Source: Dehalococcoidia bacterium
Lineage (GTDB): Bacteria > Chloroflexota > Dehalococcoidia > Lucifugimonadales > JAGWBF01
Assembly (NCBI GenBank): GCA_021295955.1
Contig: JAGWBJ010000013.1
Span: 1-64,000, forward strand
Length of the DNA stretch: 64,000 bases
Reading direction: 5' to 3'
The translations under genes were made by a program, and so were the position numbers. The notes below the pieces were generated by a model, which saw only the letters and a list, made by a program, of their open reading frames with translations, was not told the DNA's origin and made no database searches. This document shows, piece by piece, positions 1-7,423 of this stretch (position 1 is the first letter of the stretch; every line of letters starts with the position of its first letter).

Positions 1-195
1 CAGTGTCCCTCGGATCCACGAATACATTGATGTCGTCGAGATGATGGTACCATCTACGGACAGAGAGGTGCTCGTCTTACCTACACCTCCAGCCTGAACC
101 TCAACGTGAAAGTTCTTGATTTCGTCCAGTTTGGTGGGCGGTAGAGGACTTGAACTTATGTCGAGGAAGGCGGTCTTATAGCTGAGGAGAGTCTG
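1..195 (-). CDS. Partial ORF of unknown function, possibly foreign
   Basis: The minus strand is open without a stop from about 195 to the window edge. It encodes a plausible peptide with segments such as TKLDEIKNFHVEVQAGG and SLSVDGTIIS. Base composition is close to 50% GC against about 66% for neighbouring genes, and codon use is accordingly less GC-biased. No start codon lies between tRNA-Gly and the first internal ATG (in TSMYSW), so the reading frame may be 5'-truncated or start at a rare codon. The family is not recognised. Its position at the 3' end of tRNA-Gly fits the edge of an integrated element, which is inference. Confidence 0.3.
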
Positions 196-196
196 G

Positions 197-268
197 AGCG
201 GAAGACGGGATTCGAACCCGCGACCCTCTCCTTGGCAAGGAGATGCTCTACCACTGAGCCACTTCCGC
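197..268 (-). tRNA. tRNA-Gly (GCC)
   Basis: The reverse complement folds as a cloverleaf. The acceptor stem GCGGAAG pairs with CTTCCGC, the anticodon stem is CTCCT/AGGAG with loop TGCCA-type carrying GCC, and the T arm is CGGGTTCGAATCCCG. The discriminator base is T. No CCA is encoded. The region to its 3' side is clearly lower in GC than the rest of the window. Confidence 0.95.
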
Positions 269-299
269 CCGTGCCGTGTGTGGGCGCCGGAGGTCCTGG

Positions 300-371
300 T
301 GCCGAGGGGCGGAATCGAACCGCCGACACGTGGATTTTCAGTCCACTGCTCTACCTCTGAGCTACCTCGGC
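300..371 (-). tRNA. tRNA-Phe (GAA)
   Basis: The reverse complement has acceptor stem GCCGAGG/CCTCGGC, anticodon arm GTGGA-CTGAAAA-TCCAC giving anticodon GAA, and T arm GGCGGTTCGATTCCGCC. The discriminator is A. It is 31 nt upstream of tRNA-Gly on the same strand, so the two are probably co-transcribed. Confidence 0.95.
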
Positions 372-476
372 CGGTCTCGATTCGCCGAAGGATGGGGCCG
401 ACCCCAATACCATCAATTATAGTAGGGGGGCCGGGCGTTTTCAACTGAAGGGCGAAGGGCAAAGGGCGGCGCCCGG

Positions 477-1511
477 TCAGACGCTGATGGCCTTTATGGA
501 CGCAACGTCCACGCGCTGGTCCAACAGCTCCCGGAACCGCTCGACCTTTCGCGTGTGGTGGCAGGTGGAGCGCTCCAAGAGGGTGTCCAGGGCTTGGGCC
601 GCCGACAGGGTGTCCTGGTCGACGACCAGCAGCGGGACCTCCCGCTGCCCGGCCTCGTGGTATACGTACTGGATCGGCTCGTGCCCGCCGGTCAGCACCA
701 GGCAGGTGGCGGGACGGGACAGGGCGGCCATCTGTATGTCGGGCCGGTCTCCCCGAACGATGACGGCCTTGCTCTCCTTGCGCCCGAAGTAGGTGTCGCC
801 GCTGTCCATTATGTTGCCGCCGATGAGGAGGTTTTCCACCAGGTCGCGGCTACGCTCCCGGCCCATGACCCACCGGCCTCCCAGGTGCTCGGCGATCTGG
901 CCCACGGTCACGGACAGCATGGTCCTGTCCTCGGGGATGGCCCCAAGGAACTCGATGCCCCTTGCGCGCACCGCCGGGGCGATGTCGTGGAGCGCCTCTC
1001 GCTCCTTGTACCGGGTGACGAGGTTGACGAGCACCCCCGCCAGCCTTTGGCCGAAGGGTTCGCACAGGGCGAGGACCCCGTCGCCGCCCAGCTCCTTCTC
1101 GTAGCGCACCACCAGAAGCACGTCGGCGTCGACGGCCTGGGCCAGTCTCACGGCGGGGTCCCCGTCGCCCGGGGTCACGGAGAGGCTGGGGCCCTCCACG
1201 ATGGTGAGGTCGGTGCTCCCCGCCAGCTCCCGGACCGCGGAGGTTATGCGGTCCAGGCCCTCGTCCCCCAGCCCACCATCGGGCGCGGAGTCTCCCTGGC
1301 CGGAGAGGGGCAGAGGCGCGGGGGCGGGTCCGGCCTGGGGAAGGACGTTGGCGGACAGAAACTCCACGTCGGGGTCCGCGCCGGCGGAAGAGGACAGGGG
1401 CTTGAAGTAGGCCACTCTCCGCCCGGCCTCCCGCATCCGGGACGCCAGGGCAGCGACCAGGGCCGTCTTGCCGGACCGAGGCCGGTCTGAGGTTATGTAG
1501 AGGACGGGCAC
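477..1511 (-). CDS. Phosphotransacetylase-like P-loop/DRTGG domain protein
   Basis: The 344-residue protein has an N-terminal BioD/CobQ-type P-loop (DRPRSGKT, residues 9-16) and a C-terminal DRTGG-like domain beginning near PEDRTMLSVTVGQI (about residue 194). This is the layout of the N-terminal regulatory half of long phosphotransacetylases without the catalytic Pta domain. Its biochemical role is not established; nucleotide sensing or regulation is a family-level inference. I chose the GTG at 1509-1511 because it is preceded by AGAGGTG and begins directly at the first beta strand (VPVLYITSD). An upstream ATG at 1568 would add 19 residues without homology. The gene is 63 nt downstream of the aldehyde dehydrogenase stop and on the same strand. 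Confidence 0.8.
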   Translation of the reverse strand: MPVLYITSDRPRSGKTALVAALASRMREAGRRVAYFKPLSSSAGADPDVEFLSANVLPQAGPAPAPLPLSGQGDSAPDGGLGDEGLDRITSAVRELAGSTDLTIVEGPSLSVTPGDGDPAVRLAQAVDADVLLVVRYEKELGGDGVLALCEPFGQRLAGVLVNLVTRYKEREALHDIAPAVRARGIEFLGAIPEDRTMLSVTVGQIAEHLGGRWVMGRERSRDLVENLLIGGNIMDSGDTYFGRKESKAVIVRGDRPDIQMAALSRPATCLVLTGGHEPIQYVYHEAGQREVPLLVVDQDTLSAAQALDTLLERSTCHHTRKVERFRELLDQRVDVASIKAISV

Positions 1512-1574
1512 GCGGGCACCTCTCGCTGGGTTGGCCTGTATCTTAACACAGGGGCCCCACCCCATCACGGGCCT

Positions 1575-3062
1575 TCATATGAACTTGGCCTGGGTCCTGG
1601 CGCCGGCGTAGTCGATGTACACGGTGACCACCTCGCTGAAGAAGTTGAGGGCCTCGGTGCCCTGCTCCCTGGCGCCGGCCCCCGACGCCTTGAGCCCGCC
1701 GAAGGGCAGGTGGACCTCGCCGCCCAGAGTCGGAGCGTTGACGTGCACGATCCCGGCCTCGACCTGGTCGGCGTAACGGAACGCCCGGGTCAGGTCCCTG
1801 GTGTAGATGGAGGACGAGAGCCCGAACTTGACGTTGTTGGCCAGCTCGATGGCCTCCTCCAGGTCCCGGGCCTTGAAGACCGTCAGGACGGGTCCGAATA
1901 TCTCCTCCTGGGCGATGCGCATGTCGGGGGCCACGTCGGTGAAGATGGTCGGCTGGACGTAGTAACCCTCGTCGTACCCGGGCCCCGTTACGGCATGGCC
2001 TCCGTAGGCCAGCCGGGCCCCTTCCTCGGCGCCGATGCCGATGTACCCCATCACCGTGTCGAACTGGTCCTGGCTGGACAGGGGGCCTACGGTCACGCTC
2101 TCGTCCATGCCGTCGCCCACCTTGAGGGCGTCGGTCCGGCGGATGAGCTCGTCCATGAAGGAGTCGTAGACGGAGGCATCCACGATGGCCCTGCTGGTGG
2201 CGGTGCAGCGCTGTCCCGTGGAGCCAAAGGCGCCCTGGACTATTCCGGCCAGGGTCTTGTCCATGTCGGCGTCCTCCAGGACGATGACGGCGTTCTTGCC
2301 GCCCATCTCGGCCTGGACCTTCTTGAGAGTCCGGGCGCCCTGGGTGTAGATGCCCGAGCCGATCTCCGTGGACCCGGTGAAGGAGATGCCGTCGACCTTG
2401 GGATGGGACACCAGGGCGTCGCCTATGACTCCGCCGGGCCCCGTTATCATGTTCAATACCCCAGGGGGAAGCCCCGCGTCCTCGAAGACCTTCATCAGCT
2501 TGACGGCGCTCAGGGGAGTAGAGGACGCGGGTTTGAACACCAGGGTGTTGCCGCATATGAGGGCGGGGGCCATCTTCCACGCGGGGATGGCGATGGGGAA
2601 GTTCCACGGGGTGATTATGCCCACCACGCCCAGGGGTCTCCTGGTGGTGTAGGCCACGGTTTCGGGGATCTCCGACGGCGTGGTGTAGCCGAACAGCCTC
2701 CGGCCCTCGCCAGCGGCGTACTCGGTGATGTTCATCGCCCGTTTGACCTCGCCCCGGGCGTCGGGGAGGGGCTTCCCCTCCTCCAGGGTGATGGTGCGGG
2801 CAATCTCCTCGGCGCGCCGGCGCATGATCTCCAGGGCGCGGTACAGTATCTCGGCGCGCTGGGGGGCGGGCGTGGCGGTCCAGCCGGAGAGGGCTTCGAC
2901 CGCGGCTTCGACGGCGGCATGGGCGTCCTCCCCCCTGGAGGTCTGGAACTCCCCGAGCACCTGGCCCCTTCTGGCGGGGTTGGCGATGGTGTAGGTACGG
3001 CCCGATGAAGACTCGACCCACTTGCCGCCTATGTGATTGAGATGGGTCTCGACGTCGGCCAT
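1575..3062 (-). CDS. NAD(P)+-dependent aldehyde dehydrogenase
   Basis: A 495-residue cytoplasmic ALDH-superfamily enzyme oxidising an aldehyde to an acid with NAD(P)+. Visible landmarks are TPWNFP with the oxyanion Asn at about 154, FTGSTEIG in the nucleotide fold, the general base Glu in EMGGKN at about 252, and the nucleophilic Cys in GQRCTA at about 286. All catalytic residues are present and the length is normal. The substrate cannot be read from sequence. It is transcribed divergently from a ComDE-like decarboxylase operon with only 170 nt between starts, so the aldehyde made by that decarboxylase (for example sulfoacetaldehyde) is a possible substrate; this is context-based inference. 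Confidence 0.92.
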   Translation of the reverse strand: MADVETHLNHIGGKWVESSSGRTYTIANPARRGQVLGEFQTSRGEDAHAAVEAAVEALSGWTATPAPQRAEILYRALEIMRRRAEEIARTITLEEGKPLPDARGEVKRAMNITEYAAGEGRRLFGYTTPSEIPETVAYTTRRPLGVVGIITPWNFPIAIPAWKMAPALICGNTLVFKPASSTPLSAVKLMKVFEDAGLPPGVLNMITGPGGVIGDALVSHPKVDGISFTGSTEIGSGIYTQGARTLKKVQAEMGGKNAVIVLEDADMDKTLAGIVQGAFGSTGQRCTATSRAIVDASVYDSFMDELIRRTDALKVGDGMDESVTVGPLSSQDQFDTVMGYIGIGAEEGARLAYGGHAVTGPGYDEGYYVQPTIFTDVAPDMRIAQEEIFGPVLTVFKARDLEEAIELANNVKFGLSSSIYTRDLTRAFRYADQVEAGIVHVNAPTLGGEVHLPFGGLKASGAGAREQGTEALNFFSEVVTVYIDYAGARTQAKFI

Positions 3063-3174
3063 GGCCTGCCTCCTCAGCGCGCCAAGAAGAACGCTGGCGG
3101 GTCCGGGTAACTGCGACCCGCATACGGTACCACAAGGCAGCCATGCAGGGGAAGGGATGGGGAGGGCCCCTCGA

Positions 3175-3203
3175 TTGACAGCCCCTGCGGGCGGCGATAC
3201 AAT
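3175..3203 (+). promoter_or_regulatory. Sigma70-type promoter for the decarboxylase operon
   Basis: A perfect -35 TTGACA (3175-3180) is followed after exactly 17 nt by TACAAT (3198-3203). Transcription should begin near 3210, giving a short leader of about 23 nt before the ATG at 3233, which lacks a clear Shine-Dalgarno sequence. Confidence 0.75.
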
Positions 3204-3232
3204 CCCCGTGCCCGTCCTCCGGCCACGTCATC

Positions 3233-3745
3233 ATGCCTGTATCCGTCGCCAACTCAAGGCTCATCTACGATGTCCTGAAGTCCCTGGACATGAGGCTCAT
3301 GTCGGCCCTGCCGGAGACGTGGCTGGTGCACCTGATCCGGATGGCCGAAGACGACCCGGAGGTCACCCTGGTGCGGCTGAACAAGGAGGAGGAGGGAGTC
3401 GGCATATCGGCGGGCGCCCACTTCGCCGGGGTCAGATCGGCCATGCTGATGCAGAACCACGGGTTCCTGGCGTCGGTCAACGGCGTCGTCTCCCTGGCCC
3501 AGCTCTACCGCATCCCCCTGCTGATGCTCATCAGCCACCGGGGAGAGATGGGCGAGCGGGACCCGTGGCAGACGGAGGGAGGGCTGGTGACCGAGCCGCT
3601 CCTCCGAGCCCTGGGCATCCCCTACCGCAAGCTCTGGGACCCGGACACCCTGGCCCGGGACATCGGCAGTGCCCAGACACTGGCCGAGAGCTCCCTGCGG
3701 CCCGTCGCCCTCCTGATGACCCGGGAGCTGATGTGGGAGGAGTGA
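3233..3745 (+). CDS. comD: ThDP-dependent decarboxylase alpha subunit (sulfopyruvate/phosphonopyruvate type)
   Basis: The 170-residue protein is the pyrimidine-binding half of a split thiamine-diphosphate decarboxylase. The segment RLNKEEEGVGISAGAHFAG contains the conserved Glu that activates the cofactor, and LISHRGEMGERDPWQ resembles ComD and the N-terminal part of phosphonopyruvate decarboxylase. It would pair with the next gene product to decarboxylate a 3-substituted pyruvate in the cytoplasm. Its TGA stop shares one base with the ATG of the next gene, indicating translational coupling. Sulfopyruvate is the best guess for substrate, but phosphonopyruvate or an unsubstituted 2-oxoacid cannot be excluded. 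Confidence 0.82.
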   Translation: MPVSVANSRLIYDVLKSLDMRLMSALPETWLVHLIRMAEDDPEVTLVRLNKEEEGVGISAGAHFAGVRSAMLMQNHGFLASVNGVVSLAQLYRIPLLMLISHRGEMGERDPWQTEGGLVTEPLLRALGIPYRKLWDPDTLARDIGSAQTLAESSLRPVALLMTRELMWEE

Positions 3746-4320
3746 TGCGGCGCGTCGACGCCCTGGAGGCCATCTACCCGCTGCTCCAAGACCGTATCGT
3801 GGTCACGAACATGGGCGCGGCGGCCGTGGAGCTGTACTCCCTGGGGCACCGGGAGAGCTTCTTCTACCTGGAGCACGCCATGGGGCTGGCCTCCTCCATC
3901 GGGCTGGGGCTGGCCCTCTGCCTGCCCGAGCAGCCGGTGGTAGTGGTGGACGGGGACGGCTCGGTGCTCATGAACCTGGGGGGCCTCAGCACCCTGGCCA
4001 GGTACCGGCCGCCCAACCTGGTGCACGTCATCTTCGATAACGAGAGCCTTCTCTCGGTGGGAGGCTTTCCCACCGCTACGTCGACGGGTACGGACCTTGC
4101 CCACGTGGCCAGAGGGTCCGGCATCGAGCAGGTGGAGACGGTGCTCACGCTGGAGGACCTGAAGGGGGCCTTCTCCCGGGCGGCGGAGGGGAGGGCAACA
4201 TCGGTGATCGTCGCCAAGGTGGAGGCGGTGGGGCCGCCGGGATTCGCCATGGACGTGGGTCTCCTGGAGAACCGGTTCCAGTTCCAGCGGTACATCAAAG
4301 GACTGAGGGCGGGACAATGA
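3745..4320 (+). CDS. comE: ThDP-dependent decarboxylase beta subunit (sulfopyruvate/phosphonopyruvate type)
   Basis: The 191-residue protein is the pyrophosphate-binding half. It carries the GDGS...N ThDP/Mg2+ motif (VDGDGSVLMNLGGLST, then VIFDN), preceded by EHAMGLASSIGLGLAL. The start at 3745 overlaps the previous stop (TGATG), and an open frame farther upstream is only the antisense/out-of-frame shadow of comD. The 3' end overlaps the next start by four bases (ATGA at 4317-4320), so all three genes form one tightly coupled operon. Methanogen ComDE, or fused phosphonopyruvate decarboxylase, are the nearest known arrangements. Confidence 0.85.
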   Translation: MRRVDALEAIYPLLQDRIVVTNMGAAAVELYSLGHRESFFYLEHAMGLASSIGLGLALCLPEQPVVVVDGDGSVLMNLGGLSTLARYRPPNLVHVIFDNESLLSVGGFPTATSTGTDLAHVARGSGIEQVETVLTLEDLKGAFSRAAEGRATSVIVAKVEAVGPPGFAMDVGLLENRFQFQRYIKGLRAGQ

Positions 4321-5096
4321 ACGACACCATCGAATCCCTGATGCAGGGCATACGGGGCGGAGGGCTCAGGGTCATCGACCTGACGCAGCCCCTGAACTCC
4401 AACACACCCATAATCGAGCTGCCCCCCCAGTGGGGCCAGACCCCGGGTTTCACTCTGAAGGAGATATCCCGCTACGACGAGAGGGGGCCGTTCTGGTACT
4501 GGAACTCCTTCGAGACCGGGGAGCACACGGGGACCCACCTGGACGCGCCGGCCCACTGGGCCACGGGCCGGGACAAGAGCACGGTGGACCGGATACCCGT
4601 GTCGAGCTTCATCGGGCCAGGGGTGGTCGTCGAGATGCGGGAGGAGTGCCGGGCCAACCCCGACGCGCTGCTGACGCCGGACCACCTACACCGGTGGGAG
4701 AGCCGGTACGGCGAGATACCGGCGGGCGCGTGGGTGCTGGCGCGCACGGGATGGGGCGACCGCTTCTCGGACGCCGCGGCCTACAAGAACGCGGGAGAGG
4801 ACGGCATGCCGCACGTACCGGGCATCTCCAAGGAGGCGGCGGAGCTCCTGACCGGGCAGCGGGACGTGCTGGGGGTGGGGGTGGAAACGGTGGGCACCGA
4901 CGCGGGAATGGCCGGCACCTTCGACCCGCCCTTCCCCAACCACAACATCATGCACGGAGCGGGCCGCATGGGGCTCACCAGCCTGGCCAACCTGGACCAG
5001 CTACCCGAGGCCGGCTCGGTGGTCATAGCGCTGCCCCTGAAGATCGAAGACGGGTCGGGGTCTCCCGCCCGGGTGATAGCCCTGGTGGCGGGCTAG
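4317..5096 (+). CDS. Cyclase family protein (kynurenine-formamidase-like metal hydrolase)
   Basis: The 259-residue protein begins with the family hallmark VIDLTQPLNSNTP and carries the metal-binding signature HTGTHLDAPAHW (about residues 64-75). A second conserved region, GVGVETVGTDAG, is followed by NHNIMHGAGRMG. These define the PF04199 cyclase/formamidase family, usually Mn2+ or Zn2+ amide or lactone hydrolases. It is translationally coupled to comE by a 4-nt overlap, so it probably acts on the same pathway, but no specific reaction is assigned. Its TAG stop shares the four bases CTAG with the stop of the convergent lipoprotein gene. Confidence 0.85.
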   Translation: MNDTIESLMQGIRGGGLRVIDLTQPLNSNTPIIELPPQWGQTPGFTLKEISRYDERGPFWYWNSFETGEHTGTHLDAPAHWATGRDKSTVDRIPVSSFIGPGVVVEMREECRANPDALLTPDHLHRWESRYGEIPAGAWVLARTGWGDRFSDAAAYKNAGEDGMPHVPGISKEAAELLTGQRDVLGVGVETVGTDAGMAGTFDPPFPNHNIMHGAGRMGLTSLANLDQLPEAGSVVIALPLKIEDGSGSPARVIALVAG

Positions 5097-6442
5097 GGGT
5101 ATTCGGGAAAGGGTATCCACCGTCCACTGAATAGCTGAGGATAGTATAGCTCGCAGTTAGACCCATCACGGAGCGCGCCGCGTAGTACAAGCCGCTCCAC
5201 TGCCGCCAGCGACAGGTACGGCCGCTCCAGCAGTGCCAACGTATCGTCCGCAAGTGCCTGAGGCATAGGCCTGTTGCGATTCACAAAAGCCAGGCAGTCC
5301 ACGGCATACAACTCGTTCCGCTTGTCGGCATTGCTCTCGGTTACCTCTTCCGACCACAGGGTAACGCACGCAGCCATAAGGTCGTTAGAATGGCTGCTCA
5401 AGAAACGATACCACTCGAACCGCCGCGCGTCGGTAAGCTCGTCGGAGTCGGTATTGAGAATCGTATCGCGCCTGATTGAGTCTATGCTGTACTCATCGGA
5501 ATATGCGTCATAGACACAGTCGGCCATAGTTTGAACACGAGGTCTGGGGAACCCGACCCACCTCATTGGTGCGAAGTCGAGCATGGCATCCCGTCCGTCC
5601 AAGTCCCTGACGGCGTACTGGGGCTCGTCAAAGCGAAAGGCCTCCACAGTAATCGGACTACTATAGTGTGCCCGACTGGGCGCATCATGGAAGAGAAGGA
5701 ATCGGCTGCCCGACGCTCGGTTTGGCCGCTCGACTAATTCTTCGCCGCCAGACGAAGTTTCCAGCCTCACGTCCCCAACGACGTAGACCGGCTTTGTGAA
5801 AGACACGCGCCAATACTCGCCGTCCACCGTAATACCTTCGACTGCGCTGGGAGAAGAGGAGTCGACATCGGTGTCCCAGGCTATCCGCTCATCGCCAATG
5901 ATCCAGCCCATGGACGGGAAGCCGGTCTCTGCATCGTTGCCACGAATGTCTCTCACAGCAGCCCCCGGACCATAGCCGATACCCTGTACCTCGACAGAAC
6001 CTGTCAGGTCACCTGCACCGAACACTAGGGTCTTGCTGCCACCTACATCCGTATTGGCGGTAGGACCACTGGAGGTGTCGAGCCAGACATCGCCCCTGAG
6101 GTGGACGACCTCACTGAATCGCACCAGTACCGCGTTGCTGCCGGTCTCGGCGATGACTCCAACGATCTTAGGAACTGGGACCGAGAGTGACCCGAGAAGA
6201 GCGTGTTGAGACAGATTGGTAGACGTAGGTGACGGTAGCGGTGTAGACGCCGGTGGCGGTGTGGGCGTCGGTGGCGGTGTGGACACCGGCACGGTCCCGA
6301 GCCCAGCCGTGGGACCGCCCCGCAGGCTTGGCTCCTCCTGGTTCCCAGGAGACTCTTGCTCTTCGGCCGACATCTGGCAGGCGATTAGAAGAGCCACCAG
6401 AGGGACGAGCAGTAGCGATGATGTGCGCATCGAAGTCGCCAT
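5093..6442 (-). CDS. Predicted secreted lipoprotein with duplicated SwmB-like domains
   Basis: A 449-residue protein with a short charged N terminus, a hydrophobic segment and the lipobox LLIAC near residue 22, followed by a Thr/Pro-rich linker (STPPPTPTPPPASTP). The middle contains two related units. Each opens with a strand motif (AVLVRFSEVVHLRGDVWLDT and WRVSFTKPVYVVGDVRLET) and later has AVRDIRGNDA or AVRDLDGRDA, which suggests a duplicated beta-sandwich domain. The C-terminal 150 residues are alpha-helical and unlike known families. Function is unknown; surface attachment is inferred. GC content is lower than its neighbours and no good ribosome binding site precedes the ATG, so the gene may be acquired. 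Confidence 0.72.
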   Translation of the reverse strand: MATSMRTSSLLLVPLVALLIACQMSAEEQESPGNQEEPSLRGGPTAGLGTVPVSTPPPTPTPPPASTPLPSPTSTNLSQHALLGSLSVPVPKIVGVIAETGSNAVLVRFSEVVHLRGDVWLDTSSGPTANTDVGGSKTLVFGAGDLTGSVEVQGIGYGPGAAVRDIRGNDAETGFPSMGWIIGDERIAWDTDVDSSSPSAVEGITVDGEYWRVSFTKPVYVVGDVRLETSSGGEELVERPNRASGSRFLLFHDAPSRAHYSSPITVEAFRFDEPQYAVRDLDGRDAMLDFAPMRWVGFPRPRVQTMADCVYDAYSDEYSIDSIRRDTILNTDSDELTDARRFEWYRFLSSHSNDLMAACVTLWSEEVTESNADKRNELYAVDCLAFVNRNRPMPQALADDTLALLERPYLSLAAVERLVLRGALRDGSNCELYYPQLFSGRWIPFPEYP

Positions 6443-6485
6443 GGGTAGGCTCGAATACTAAATGGTCTTTGCTATCCGGCCAATT

Positions 6486-6514
6486 GTAGGGGCGGGCCTG
6501 GCGCCCGCCCCTAC
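6486..6514. repeat. Perfect 12-bp inverted repeat hairpin
   Basis: The arm GTAGGGGCGGGC at 6486-6497 pairs perfectly with GCCCGCCCCTAC at 6503-6514 around a 5-nt loop. It lies just beyond the dienelactone hydrolase stop and upstream of the lipoprotein gene. It could terminate or stabilise the dienelactone hydrolase transcript. There is no T tract, so a dispersed palindromic repeat is equally likely. Confidence 0.7.
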
Positions 6515-6539
6515 GTTCTCTCGTCCTGTCCTGGGAGGA

Positions 6540-7325
6540 TCAGGCTGCGGCCTTGACCGGGGCCAGGTACTTGGCGAACCAGCCCAGGGTCTTCTCCCAG
6601 GCGTCCTTGGCCGACGCCTCGTGGTAGCTGTCCCGTTCGTCGCAGAAGAAGCCGTGGCCGGCTCCCTGGTACATGTGGGACTCGAAGGTCTTCCCAGCCG
6701 CCTTCATGGCGGCCTCGATCTTGCTCACGTCGTCGGGCGTGGGGTTGGCGTCCTGGTCGCCGAACAGGCCCAGCATCGGGCAGCTCACCTGGGCGGTGCG
6801 CTCGAAGGGGGTAGGACCGGCGCCCCAGATGGCCATGGTGTTGCCGCCGTAGAAGTTCACCGCCGCCGACAGCCCCCTGCACGCGGCCGCCGCCAGGTAC
6901 GTGATGCGGCCCCCGGCGCAGAACCCCACGATGCCAATCTTGTCGTTGACCACCCGGGGATGGTTCCGCAGCCAGTCGATGGTGGTCTGAAGGTCCAGGA
7001 CTAGCTCCTGGTCCTTCCAGCGGCCCACGGCCGCGTTCCTCGCGTCGCCGTCGGGAGCCCCGGGATATCCGAACTCCGGATTGGTGCCCCTAACCTCCTC
7101 GTTGGCGCCCTCCCGGTGGAACAGGGCGGGCGCGACGGCGAAGTATCCCGCGGCGGCGAAGCGGTCGGCCACGTTCTGGATGTGGTGGTTGACCCCGAAC
7201 ACCTCCTGGATCACTATGACCGCCGGATGCCTTCCCGGCTCGTTGGGCTGGGCGACGTAGGTCGCCATGTCGTCCAGCAGGGTGCCTCCGGACTCCACTC
7301 TCTGGATCTCCCAAAAGGATGCCAT
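6540..7325 (-). CDS. Dienelactone hydrolase family protein
   Basis: A 261-residue alpha/beta hydrolase. The catalytic triad is visible as Cys in GIVGFCAGGR (about residue 155), Asp in LFGDQDANPTP, and His in GAGHGFFCDER. The cysteine nucleophile and overall length match carboxymethylenebutenolidase-type enzymes, which open dienelactones in aromatic degradation, although many family members act on other esters. No signal peptide is present. A good AAAGGAGA site precedes the ATG and a sigma70-type promoter lies 50-80 nt upstream. It appears monocistronic. Confidence 0.88.
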   Translation of the reverse strand: MASFWEIQRVESGGTLLDDMATYVAQPNEPGRHPAVIVIQEVFGVNHHIQNVADRFAAAGYFAVAPALFHREGANEEVRGTNPEFGYPGAPDGDARNAAVGRWKDQELVLDLQTTIDWLRNHPRVVNDKIGIVGFCAGGRITYLAAAACRGLSAAVNFYGGNTMAIWGAGPTPFERTAQVSCPMLGLFGDQDANPTPDDVSKIEAAMKAAGKTFESHMYQGAGHGFFCDERDSYHEASAKDAWEKTLGWFAKYLAPVKAAA

Positions 7326-7376
7326 CCGATTCTCCTTTCGCTGTAGTTTAGGTTTCCAGACCCCTGGTTTGGAGGG

Positions 7377-7405
7377 ATTTTAGCAGAACGACCCAGGCTA
7401 TTCAA
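7377..7405 (-). promoter_or_regulatory. Promoter for dienelactone hydrolase
   Basis: On the minus strand, TTGAAT (7405-7400) and TAAAAT (7382-7377) are separated by 17 nt, ahead of the ATG at 7325. Confidence 0.6.
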
Positions 7406-7423
7406 GCTGACAGGACTCTGCGG

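Noticed and set aside
132-160. Reverse-strand GTTCAAGTC...ACCGCCCACCA looking like a tRNA or tmRNA 3' end
   Set aside because: The T stem does not pair, no matching 5' acceptor exists at tRNA distance, and two tRNAs occupy the space a tmRNA would need. A protein-coding frame reads through it.
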